Source: a virus. From it: DNA of 44,762 bases. Every line of letters begins with the position of its first letter. Positions within the stretch are counted from its first letter, which is position 1. The stretch is from IMG/VR virus record IMGVR_UViG_3300030333_000819, positions 1 through 44,762 of that record; one strand, given 5' to 3'. The notes beneath the pieces were generated by a model, which saw only the letters and a program-made list of their open reading frames with translations, was not told where the DNA came from and searched no databases. Positions 1 through 7,052 of this stretch are shown piece by piece. The position numbers and the translations under genes were made by a program.

Positions 1-448
1 TGCCAACATCAACCGTGAAAAAAACAGACCCGGCTGGAAGTGGTACGGTCAAACCAGCTTCAGTTCCGGTGTTGCCATCGGCTAAATTTGCAAGATTGGT
101 AACAGCACCTGATCCAGCAGTGTACGTCAGACTAGGCGTAATAAAGCTATCCGTATATCCTGTGCCGGGATTGTGATAATAGTCATCACTCGTTGAATAC
201 GTTGCGTTTGTTTTCGTTGCTAAAGTGTCTGAGTCGAATGGGTCAGCGGCTCCATTTGGAAAATTTAATGCAATGCCGCGAAGGTCTGCAACTTCTAAAG
301 CAAGTGCGCGAATGTCTTTATCCACTGGCAAACCTGACGTTTTTTCTTCCGTCACGGCTGAAGCTGCAATCTTTGCCGTCGTTATAGCGCCGTCAATTAT
401 TTGCGATGCTTTTACGTTTGTTATATTGCCTGTTAGAAACGCTGACAT
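1..448 (-). CDS. Tail fibre / receptor-binding-like protein, partial (C-terminus outside window)
   Basis: The minus-strand reading frame opens at ATG 448-446, preceded by CGGAG at good spacing, and runs off the left edge. It gives about 149 residues starting MSAFLTGNITNVKASQIIDG. It is a variant of the gene at 43619-44665: the first 30 residues and the segment from about residue 88 on are nearly identical, while residues 30-85 differ at several positions. The N-terminus carries the helical GAITTAKIADSAV-type repeat common in phage fibres, and the discoidin-like domain begins before the edge. It is probably the same gene as the right-end copy, from a different strain. Confidence 0.8.
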   Translation of the reverse strand, partial: MSAFLTGNITNVKASQIIDGAITTAKIAASAVTEEKTSGLPVDKDIRALALEVADLRGIALNFPNGAADPFDSDTLATKTNATYSTSDDYYHNPGTGYTDSFITPSLTYTAGSGAVTNLANLADGNTGTEAGLTVPLPAGSVFFTVDVG

Positions 449-545
449 TACCTACTCCGTTATGTTTGTGATAAGTAGCTTACAGTAGCTTCTAGTTTAC
501 TTGTAGCATCTGCTTTCATTTGAATTGCATCACCAGCACCTAGTA
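1..545. repeat. Terminal overlap, left copy (about 91% identical to 44218-44762)
   Basis: Bases 1-545 align without gaps to 44218-44762. Roughly 50 substitutions are visible, almost all between 184 and 450; 24-121 and 452-545 are identical or nearly so. Both window ends fall inside the alignment, which is the geometry of overlapping ends of a circular or circularly permuted genome. A tandem gene duplication would not normally end exactly at both edges. The differences fall inside a tail-fibre gene, so they look like two population variants of one locus. Confidence 0.85.
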
Positions 546-786
546 CAATTTTTCCTTGTATGACACTAAGCGTATCATTTACTGGTATTGAAATTCCTTT
601 GACTACATACCCGTCATCACCGCTTGCTCTATCAATATAAACATCTAATGTAGCTGCGTCAGTAGCGTGAACATTTGCTACTTGTAGACCGATAATCGTA
701 ATAATTTCTGAACCACCAGCAGTTAAAGCACTGTCTGATAAACTGGTAGTTAGATCGTGATTAACACCTTTTAATGTGTCTGCCAT
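460..786 (-). CDS. Small structural protein of the tail-fibre cluster, unknown role
   Basis: This 108-residue protein (MADTLKGVNHDLTTSLSDSA...) lies between the collagen-like fibre protein and the discoidin-like fibre gene, on the same strand and closely spaced. It is rich in Thr, Ser, Ala and short beta-strand-like stretches (IITIIGLQVANV, GKIVLGAGDAIQM) and lacks a signal peptide or membrane segment. The composition suggests a small beta-structured virion protein, perhaps a fibre tip or head-decorating protein. I do not recognise a named family. Its C-terminal 28 codons recur at the right edge of the window without change. Confidence 0.75.
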   Translation of the reverse strand: MADTLKGVNHDLTTSLSDSALTAGGSEIITIIGLQVANVHATDAATLDVYIDRASGDDGYVVKGISIPVNDTLSVIQGKIVLGAGDAIQMKADATSKLEATVSYLSQT

Positions 787-787
787 A

Positions 788-1501
788 TTAACCTCCTAAT
801 GCCAGAGCTAGTCCTATACCAACGGGTCCAACTGGGCCTGTTGCACCTGTTGCACCTGTTGCGCCCGTAGCACCAGTTGCCCCTGTAGCTCCTGTAGAGC
901 CAGTTGCACCTACGTTTCCTGATCTAGAAAAAGATACACGTAGTACGTCTGCACTAGACCATGATCCTCCTGAAGCAACATGAGTTACAGGAATTTGTAA
1001 CCAAGAAGTATTGTCTGTAATTGTTCCAGTAATATTAAATACAGCAAAGTTTTGAGGATAACCTGTTTCACGGATAGTTAACGTAGCTTTAATTGTATTA
1101 GTACTATCATCCCATGTTACAATAAACGGGGATATATCAGGATTACCAGAAGCATTAGTAGCGTTAGAAACAGCTATATTAGTTGCACTTGCAATGGTAG
1201 CATGATTAAATCTAATTTCTCCAGTACCAGGATCAGCCATAGATGTACCAGTATCATACTTGTATTCTATAGCTCCATCAAATAAAGCTGAACCACTAGC
1301 TAAAGTAATATTACTTACATTAAGAAGATCATTACTATTCATATCCAAATCAGCAGACATGCTGTTTGGAGTTGTACCATCTCTACTTAAAGTATTTTCT
1401 AGTGCAGCTTCTATTAATGCACCGTTAGCATTAATAGCATTAACAGCACTAGTTTCATTACTACTTAGTTGTGTAAGATCAGTAAGGGTAAGTTTTGCCA
1501 T
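788..1501 (-). CDS. Tail fibre protein with C-terminal collagen-like repeat
   Basis: The 237-residue protein begins MAKLTLTDLTQLSSNETSAV, followed by AINANGALIEAALENTLSRDGTTPN, an N-terminal segment familiar from phage fibre proteins that anchors them to the tail. A beta-rich middle follows. From about residue 200 there is a run of Gly-X-Thr triplets (GSTGATGATGATGATGATG), then GPVGPVG and a short hydrophobic end, IGLALALGG. Collagen-like triplets in phages form trimeric stalks. The start codon overlaps the stop of the upstream gene by one base (TAATG), so the two are probably translationally coupled. The triplet array is encoded by tandem 9-base units and may vary in length between strains. 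Confidence 0.8.
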   Translation of the reverse strand: MAKLTLTDLTQLSSNETSAVNAINANGALIEAALENTLSRDGTTPNSMSADLDMNSNDLLNVSNITLASGSALFDGAIEYKYDTGTSMADPGTGEIRFNHATIASATNIAVSNATNASGNPDISPFIVTWDDSTNTIKATLTIRETGYPQNFAVFNITGTITDNTSWLQIPVTHVASGGSWSSADVLRVSFSRSGNVGATGSTGATGATGATGATGATGATGPVGPVGIGLALALGG

Positions 1502-2001
1502 TAGCTTACATCCAACTCAAAAGTTATAGTTGCTCTACAAGTTGTTGAACTTGCACCATCAGTAATAATTTCTATAGCTTGCCCTGCGGTTAAAGTCTTT
1601 TGTCCACTAGGAGTAGAGCTATCAACTGTACCAGCAGCAGAACCAGAATGAGCAATAGTGATTGCTCCATTCGTAACTGCTGTTCCTCCTATCTCAAAAG
1701 TTAAATTACAGTTTGCAGAAGTAATTGCGTTATTAATTGTTGAATAGATTTTATTGATATCACCAGCAATAGGTGTAACAACAAAATGAGAACCACCTGT
1801 AGAAATATCAGGGATTGTATACGTTAAATAAATTTTATTGAGATTTTTAACACTGGAAGTATTAATTGCGTCTTTATCTACTTTTTCCCATGTACCAGAG
1901 CCAGAGCCATTAGCTACATAGACGTTGTGAGCAGAAGCACTTGCGACTCCTTTAGGTTCATGGAGAGCGGCTCCTGTTAAATCTTTATGGTTAACTGTCA
2001 T
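1501..2001 (-). CDS. Structural protein of the fibre cluster
   Basis: The 166-residue protein starts MTVNHKDLTGAALHEPKGVA, then SASAHNVYVANGSGSGTWEKV. This N-terminal signature is one I know from phage structural proteins next to capsid and fibre genes. The remainder is Thr/Ser/Gly-rich and beta-predicted (AGDINKIYSTINNAI, GQAIEIITDGASST). No transmembrane or catalytic motif is visible. It is the first gene after the terminator at 2034-2056 and is coupled to the collagen-like fibre gene by a TAATG overlap. It is likely a virion protein, perhaps a head fibre or fibre adaptor; the exact role is not known to me. Confidence 0.75.
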   Translation of the reverse strand: MTVNHKDLTGAALHEPKGVASASAHNVYVANGSGSGTWEKVDKDAINTSSVKNLNKIYLTYTIPDISTGGSHFVVTPIAGDINKIYSTINNAITSANCNLTFEIGGTAVTNGAITIAHSGSAAGTVDSSTPSGQKTLTAGQAIEIITDGASSTTCRATITFELDVS

Positions 2002-2020
2002 AAGATACCCTCAAGATTAA

Positions 2021-2056
2021 CAAAAGTAAAACTGGGGAGAGCGCGAAGCTCCCCCC
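2021..2056 (-). terminator. Rho-independent terminator after the capsid genes
   Basis: Read on the minus strand, GGGGGGAGC and GCTCTCCCC (2048-2056 with 2034-2042) form a 9-bp stem with a TTCGC loop, followed by AGTTTTACTTTT. The stem contains one G-U pair that is an A-C mismatch on the plus strand, so the hairpin favours minus-strand RNA. It separates the capsid gene block from the fibre genes and may give partial termination, lowering fibre expression relative to capsid. Confidence 0.75.
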
Positions 2057-2068
2057 AATCTTATACGA

Positions 2069-2581
2069 TTAACGGTACTCAATTACCAAGTCAGCTTTAC
2101 CAGCAGTAAAGGCAGCCGTGGCATAGTTAGCACACACAAACAATGGACGGTCACCAGTTCCTGCTAGAGCAGCAGCACCAGAACCAACCAATGCTCCGTC
2201 ACACGCTACATGATCCCCGATAGCATCAATTGCCGTAATAGCAATCGTTGCATCAATTCCATCAGCATCGTTGACAGAGAACGTACCATCACCATCATCG
2301 TTAAACAAACCCATCGTCAGAGTAGCAGAGCCACCTGAAGTAAAGGCTTCCGTAACGTAAAGGGTAGCACTAACAATGTGTACTCCATCAGGAATACCAG
2401 CAACTGGGTGGGTACTAACCAACGCAGCGGAAGAACCAAGGCTGGTTCCTACAATGCTTGTAATATGTTGGTGCGTATCACCCATCGTGCTGAGTCTTCC
2501 TTCAGCATGAGCAGTTGCTTTTTCAAGACCGAAACGAACGTTCAGTCCATCGGAGTTAGTCCAAAATTCGTTAGCAGACAT
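2069..2581 (-). CDS. Putative capsid decoration / head protein
   Basis: The 170-residue protein (MSANEFWTNSDGLNVRFGLE...) is encoded directly downstream of the major capsid gene and before a terminator, so it should be made at high level with capsid. The N-terminal EFWTNSDGLNVRFG motif is one I associate with small head proteins beside phage major capsid genes. The rest is Ala/Gly/Thr-rich and beta-predicted (HIVSATLYVTEAF, SATLTMGLFNDDGDGTF), as expected for a surface-decorating protein. The role is inferred mainly from position. Confidence 0.7.
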   Translation of the reverse strand: MSANEFWTNSDGLNVRFGLEKATAHAEGRLSTMGDTHQHITSIVGTSLGSSAALVSTHPVAGIPDGVHIVSATLYVTEAFTSGGSATLTMGLFNDDGDGTFSVNDADGIDATIAITAIDAIGDHVACDGALVGSGAAALAGTGDRPLFVCANYATAAFTAGKADLVIEYR

Positions 2582-2595
2582 ATCAAGTTCCTCCC

Positions 2596-3534
2596 TTAAA
2601 CTTGGTCAGTATCACTAAGGATACAGACGAGGTTTTCAGGACGGTAGAGCTTGACACCGTAACGAGCCGTGGTAACATACTCTTCACGTTGGAAGTCTTT
2701 ATTGTACTCCGAATCAACCTGTGGCATCTGACGCCAAGCCCCAACAAAGGGCAGAACATCTGATGCAGCAGAGAAGAACATGTTTGCTTTACCAGCAGCA
2801 GTCGTAACTGAGTCTACAGTTTCGTTTGCATCAGCCAGATAGTTGCTGGTGTAAACATCAAAACCATAAACGTTCTTTACGAACTTCATACCAGTAGCAA
2901 TACCATCGCTGACAATACCTTCCCAACGTGGGTTATTACTTACGTTGGTAAGATTCGATAGAGTGTTAATCGTGTACTCAACCGAAGGATCAACAATAGC
3001 AACCAAGTCCGTATCAGGGACGTTAGCTTTCTTCAAGCTGTACCGAGCTTTAGCAAAGTCAGCAATCGTGAAAACTTCATTCGTACCCGAAGCAACAAAA
3101 CGGTGCGGTGCGCCATTGATGTTGTTTAGGTTTGAAGCAGTTTGCTCCGATTGAAGACCCATAATTTTGACTTCAACCGCTTCAAGAATTGCACGAGCTT
3201 GTTTCGGTACAAACGAAGAAATCAGTTGGTTCATGTAAAAACCATCCTGTTTTGCTTTGTTCGTAATGTAGTGACCCGAAGATTTGTACTGATCAATCGA
3301 GAACTGGAACTCACCAGTATCGAGAGCGCGGTACTGAACAGCAGAATTTTCAGAATAATCATCCGTAACTGCTTGTCCAATCGACGGAATGGTGAACGTG
3401 TCTCCATCTGGAAAATCGTTCATCCAGTTAACGTAGGTCGTAGCCTGAAGTTCATCCTCAAGGACTTCCTTCAACTGGCTAGACCATACTTCAGAGCGAA
3501 TTAGATGCCCTGAGTTACCAGTTTCCATAGCCAT
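2596..3534 (-). CDS. Major capsid protein
   Basis: The 312-residue protein (MAMETGNSGHLIRSEVWSSQ...) matches the T7-like/HK97-fold major capsid proteins of marine podoviruses in length. It has the expected N-terminal helix (LKEVLEDELQATTYVNWM), an extended-loop region with FTIPSIGQAV, the SIDQYKSSGHYITNKAKQD segment and a C-terminal P-domain strand (DFQREEYVTTARYGVKLYRPE). It lies directly downstream of the scaffold gene, in the usual portal-scaffold-capsid order. The start is ATG at 3534, preceded by GAGGA at 7-base spacing. Codon use here favours C/G-ending codons more than the flanking genes do, as often seen for highly expressed capsid genes. Confidence 0.92.
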   Translation of the reverse strand: MAMETGNSGHLIRSEVWSSQLKEVLEDELQATTYVNWMNDFPDGDTFTIPSIGQAVTDDYSENSAVQYRALDTGEFQFSIDQYKSSGHYITNKAKQDGFYMNQLISSFVPKQARAILEAVEVKIMGLQSEQTASNLNNINGAPHRFVASGTNEVFTIADFAKARYSLKKANVPDTDLVAIVDPSVEYTINTLSNLTNVSNNPRWEGIVSDGIATGMKFVKNVYGFDVYTSNYLADANETVDSVTTAAGKANMFFSAASDVLPFVGAWRQMPQVDSEYNKDFQREEYVTTARYGVKLYRPENLVCILSDTDQV

Positions 3535-3557
3535 TTTGTTTTCCTCTTATAGCTAGA

Positions 3558-4301
3558 TTAACGTTTATAAAAGCCATCTTGGCCTTTCTCTTCTCGCATT
3601 TTGAATAGTCTTTGTTGAACAGCCGGTTTAAAATATTCTTTGGGATTAGACTTACGAAGTTGTTCAAAGTATTCCCAAGTCCCTTCTTCAACCTGTTGTC
3701 CACTATTCATCGTTTGCACAGCTTCGGTATTTGTCGTACCAACTGTAGGAACAGGAGTGGGTTGACTTACTGTTCCCTGAGATACACCAATTGCGTTAAA
3801 GAACATTTCTGGTGAAGAAGCTGCAATGTCGGCTAATTTATCTACAGAGACTCCCATAGCATTAGCTTTCTGTTGCACAACTTCAGCGGCTTTGTCAGCC
3901 CCATATATTTCTTTCATTCGTTGATCAACTTGTTGAATATTTTGTTGAGCAACTTGTTGTGTGTTCTTCTGTTCAATGGTGTTAGAGATAAGCTGAGAAA
4001 GCTTTTCGTCATCTAACTGAGGAGTGGTGTTCTCCAAAGCTCTTTGAGCTAAAGCTTGTTGTTCCGCTGTCTCTCTTTTCACTTGCTGAACCATTTCTTC
4101 TGCGGTTACTCTTTTGTCAAGTTCGTCGCGTAGTTCAGCCATTTCTGTTTCTAGTTTTTGAATGTACTCATTGCCATGTATTGCGCCTTTTGCAAGTTCT
4201 TCTACATTAGCATATTTATTACCTTCACCTACAATTTTACTTAGATAGCCTTCTTCAGATTTTACTTCTGTTTCTTTAGTCGATTCAAATACATCAGCCA
4301 T
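3558..4301 (-). CDS. Capsid assembly scaffolding protein
   Basis: The 247-residue protein is highly charged and mostly helical: a long coiled-coil runs from about residue 45 to 140 (EYIQKLETEMAELRDELDKR, then EQQALAQRALENT and QQVAQQNIQQVDQRMKEIYG). A Thr/Pro/Val-rich linker follows (about 175-195), and then a C-terminal segment (EYFEQLRKSNPKEYFKPAVQ) typical of T7-like scaffold proteins, where it binds capsid protein. It sits between portal and major capsid gene, the canonical position. It should guide procapsid assembly and leave before DNA packaging. Confidence 0.9.
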   Translation of the reverse strand: MADVFESTKETEVKSEEGYLSKIVGEGNKYANVEELAKGAIHGNEYIQKLETEMAELRDELDKRVTAEEMVQQVKRETAEQQALAQRALENTTPQLDDEKLSQLISNTIEQKNTQQVAQQNIQQVDQRMKEIYGADKAAEVVQQKANAMGVSVDKLADIAASSPEMFFNAIGVSQGTVSQPTPVPTVGTTNTEAVQTMNSGQQVEEGTWEYFEQLRKSNPKEYFKPAVQQRLFKMREEKGQDGFYKR

Positions 4302-4304
4302 TGT

Positions 4305-4562
4305 CTAGCCTTTCTCTGTGGTTAAGTCGGTCAACTTTAATATTTCTAAGTAAGCTCGTAGTTGTCCATTACGATCAGCTTGCTTATACGCCCATGCAGC
4401 ATCTTCATAGTCTGGATCAAAAGCAGGGCAATCTAAAGCGTCAACTTTAATATTAATTATATCTGTTAAACGCTCTAGTACACTCGATGAATTTTTAACG
4501 TAGGCTTCAAAATCTTTTCTTTGTTGTGCATCTTTGATATGTGAAGTCCACTTAACATTCAT
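4305..4562 (-). CDS. Hypothetical protein between portal and scaffold
   Basis: The 85-residue protein (MNVKWTSHIKDAQQRKDFEA...) ends three bases before the scaffold gene start and is the first gene after the minus-strand promoter at 4598-4626. It is helical and charged, with no membrane segment; aromatic residues cluster in the middle (DPDYEDAAWAYKQADRNGQL). Small proteins in this position occur in many T7-like marine phages and some are virion-associated. I do not recognise a domain. Its ATG at 4562 is preceded by AAAGGAATCTGGTAAGG, which contains two possible ribosome-binding sequences. Confidence 0.75.
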   Translation of the reverse strand: MNVKWTSHIKDAQQRKDFEAYVKNSSSVLERLTDIINIKVDALDCPAFDPDYEDAAWAYKQADRNGQLRAYLEILKLTDLTTEKG

Positions 4563-4597
4563 CCTTACCAGATTCCTTTCATTTAATCTGTACTACT

Positions 4598-4626
4598 ATT
4601 ATAGCATATTAATACTTTAAAGTCAA
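4598..4626 (-). promoter_or_regulatory. Sigma70-type promoter for scaffold/capsid genes
   Basis: On the minus strand TTGACT (4621-4626) and TATAAT (4598-4603) are separated by exactly 17 bases. The sequence just downstream of the -10 box reads AGTAGTACAGATTAA, which closely resembles that downstream of the promoter at 9875-9903. It lies in the only sizeable gap between portal and scaffold, so it should boost transcription of scaffold, capsid and decoration genes. The near-consensus boxes fit use of host RNA polymerase. Confidence 0.88.
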
Positions 4627-6428
4627 CTTATTTGTTGTTGCATTGCCATTTCTTCAGTATTTTCTTCTGCTTCTATACCTTCTTCAGAAATAGCTTCTTC
4701 TTGATTTAAAGTTTGTTGACCAGCGTTCATCATACGTTGCGTATCTAATTGTTCTGCTATACGTATATTAGGTTGAACAAGATTAAACTTTTCAATGTTT
4801 AATAGTTCTTCTACAACCGTTGCTAGTTTGATTCCAGAGATATGCACGTTGACAGCAGGGTCTTGGCCGACGGCACTATTGAGGAGATTAAGGAGGTTTT
4901 GGAATTGGTTAGCTTTCGCTGCAAAATGCCTGGCACCCACTGGTCGTATTTTTCCACGAGCAGCAAGGTCTTCAGGAGTAATAGTTTCAAATAAAGCCGC
5001 ACCAAACTCATCATCGACAACTCTAACAACATCACTAATCTCCATGTTACGTCGAGCCAACTCTAACATATCGTTTAGTAGTGGCTCGAGAAAGTTACGT
5101 TCAAAATAAGCTACTTTGTTTTGGAAGACACGAGAAGCTGCATTGTCTAATGTTTGTACTTCAAATGCAGTTTTCTCACCAGGTGTACGTATGCCCATAG
5201 CTTGACGAGGTGCGCCAGCCATCTCTTCCATTTTGTTTTCTAGTACTTGTATTTGCATATCAGCATTAAGGGCTGTGGTATCTGGACGGATCATATCAAC
5301 ATCACCGTCTTCACCTACAAATACTTTTTCACCAGGACCATAGTTAAAGTCTTCTACAAAACCTTTTACTTTCATTACTGGATGTGCAATCAAGTCAAAA
5401 ACATCAGCCTTAAGGTTTTCAAGGTGATCAATTCGATATTGCATACCTACTAGATTATCTAGTGGCCCCATTGCATAAAGGTTATCAGGTCGTAAACGCC
5501 ATCCAGCATGGCGAATACTGTTACCCCTCCAACTAGGATTACGAACATTACGAATGACTCGTTGCCTATCAACGATAGTAATGATTCTATTTTTGAGAAG
5601 TTCTTCTGTTTGAATATCGTAAATGTCACCATGAAGTTCCAGTATTTCTACATATCCTGAATTGTAGTAATCTACAATGTTACTAAATCCATCAATCTCA
5701 TACCCTTCTGATTTATGAAAATCAGTTGCAGACATACCTTGAAAGTTTCTACGAGTATTAACAATCTCATCAAAAACTTTATTTAGGTATCCAGCTTCAG
5801 GATGATCTTGTATATCGGCTGCAAGTTCTCCTAGAGATTTGATAGTTCGTATAAGTTTAGGAGAGTACTCGATACTTTGAGCAGTAGGGTTAATAAGAAT
5901 ATCGTAAGGACTAATACGAATAGCTTTAGGCCCAACATAACCGGGCATAACTTCCCCAGTATCCTCATCAATTTGTGTTTCATTCACATACTCTGACGTT
6001 GCAAAAACATTACCGTAATCTATATAATCATAAACCATAGCACTAACAGTATTAACAAAATTACTAGTGCGTAGTTTATTCATTATATACGAAGAAATAA
6101 CTTTACGTTTTTCCTCTGCTTCAGCATCTTCATCATCACCTTCCCACAACAACCACTCATCATTAGGAAACAATGCAGCCATATAGTTAGCGTGAAGGTT
6201 ATCCCGTAGCTGTGTGAGCTTGGGTGTTGTTGTAGAGTTTTTCCAAGGCAGAGTAGCGTTAGTAGTACGTGTCGTATCTGTAGCAAACAGATAATTACGT
6301 AGCTCTTTCTTTTCCTCTACCCAACTACGTCGATACTTTTCGTAGTCAAGAAACCTATTAGCAATAGCGTTTGCTAAAGCATCAGGTGTGCCTATAAACT
6401 CTGAGAAGTCTTGTGTACGACCAGCCAT
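4623..6428 (-). CDS. Portal protein (head-tail connector)
   Basis: The 601-residue protein has the size and features of T7-like portal proteins. The N-terminus has a basic helical segment (LDYEKYRRSWVEEKKELRNY), followed by TLPWKNSTTTPKLTQLRDNLHANYMAALFPND. The central segment contains GPLDNLVGMQYRIDHLENLKADVFDLIAHPVMKV, with the NLVGMQ-like motif typical of this family (quoted in pieces of the full region around residues 320-355). A C-terminal acidic and Gln-rich tail follows (EEAISEEGIEAEENTEEMAM). The dodecameric portal forms the DNA entry vertex and binds terminase and the tail tube. It lies between terminase and scaffold genes, as expected. Confidence 0.92.
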   Translation of the reverse strand: MAGRTQDFSEFIGTPDALANAIANRFLDYEKYRRSWVEEKKELRNYLFATDTTRTTNATLPWKNSTTTPKLTQLRDNLHANYMAALFPNDEWLLWEGDDEDAEAEEKRKVISSYIMNKLRTSNFVNTVSAMVYDYIDYGNVFATSEYVNETQIDEDTGEVMPGYVGPKAIRISPYDILINPTAQSIEYSPKLIRTIKSLGELAADIQDHPEAGYLNKVFDEIVNTRRNFQGMSATDFHKSEGYEIDGFSNIVDYYNSGYVEILELHGDIYDIQTEELLKNRIITIVDRQRVIRNVRNPSWRGNSIRHAGWRLRPDNLYAMGPLDNLVGMQYRIDHLENLKADVFDLIAHPVMKVKGFVEDFNYGPGEKVFVGEDGDVDMIRPDTTALNADMQIQVLENKMEEMAGAPRQAMGIRTPGEKTAFEVQTLDNAASRVFQNKVAYFERNFLEPLLNDMLELARRNMEISDVVRVVDDEFGAALFETITPEDLAARGKIRPVGARHFAAKANQFQNLLNLLNSAVGQDPAVNVHISGIKLATVVEELLNIEKFNLVQPNIRIAEQLDTQRMMNAGQQTLNQEEAISEEGIEAEENTEEMAMQQQIS

Positions 6429-6431
6429 GAT

Positions 6432-7052
6432 TTAGTATGTCCCTGATTCTGAACCGGGAGTATCTCCCATAGTAGTACTAGCTACACTATCGTCATAATC
6501 CCCACTTGGACCTTGATTTAAAGTTTCTAATTGTTGTCTATTTTTTGCATCACGTAAATTTTGAGCTTCTGTAATATTTGGGTTACGGTCATAATTTAAT
6601 GGTCCGGGATCAGGAGGATCAATTGCATACGTTTCATCTTCTCTAAGACCGGGAGTTGTTAATCTAGCTTTAATTTCTTGTCTAGCGTTATACATATTAG
6701 CTCCACGTCCAGCTGCAGCAAGCAAAGCTGCACCGGGAATAGCAGCACTAGCTATTCCTGTCATTATTGCTCCGGGTCCAAAAAACCCTCCAGTAAACCC
6801 AGATTTAGCCACATTAGTTAACTCTTTATCAGATAAAGTAGTAACATCAAATGGATCAGGCATAGTGTCAGCTTGACTATCTCCGTCTGGTGCTGGTACA
6901 GGAAGTCTACTTTTACCTGTAAGATTAGGTTGTACTTTTGCAGGAGTAGTAGTTGCACCCGTTACAACTTTAGTTGGAATATAATTACGTTGTACAAATC
7001 TATTTGTACTTGATGTTCCTGCTTCTTCTGTTGTGTATGTACGCTTAACCAT
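6432..7052 (-). CDS. Hypothetical protein between large terminase and portal
   Basis: I place the start at ATG 7052 (MVKRTYTTEEAG...; 206 residues); an upstream TTG at 7073 would add seven residues. The chosen start overlaps the terminase stop by 8 bases, and a GGAGGGG lies upstream at rather long spacing. The N-terminal half is Thr/Pro-rich and probably disordered. Residues of about 85-125 form an Ala/Gly-rich hydrophobic stretch (GAIMTGIASAAIPGAALLAA) that could insert in a membrane or pack as a helical hairpin. The C-terminus is polar. No family is recognised. The position suggests a packaging- or virion-related role. Confidence 0.7.
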   Translation of the reverse strand: MVKRTYTTEEAGTSSTNRFVQRNYIPTKVVTGATTTPAKVQPNLTGKSRLPVPAPDGDSQADTMPDPFDVTTLSDKELTNVAKSGFTGGFFGPGAIMTGIASAAIPGAALLAAAGRGANMYNARQEIKARLTTPGLREDETYAIDPPDPGPLNYDRNPNITEAQNLRDAKNRQQLETLNQGPSGDYDDSVASTTMGDTPGSESGTY

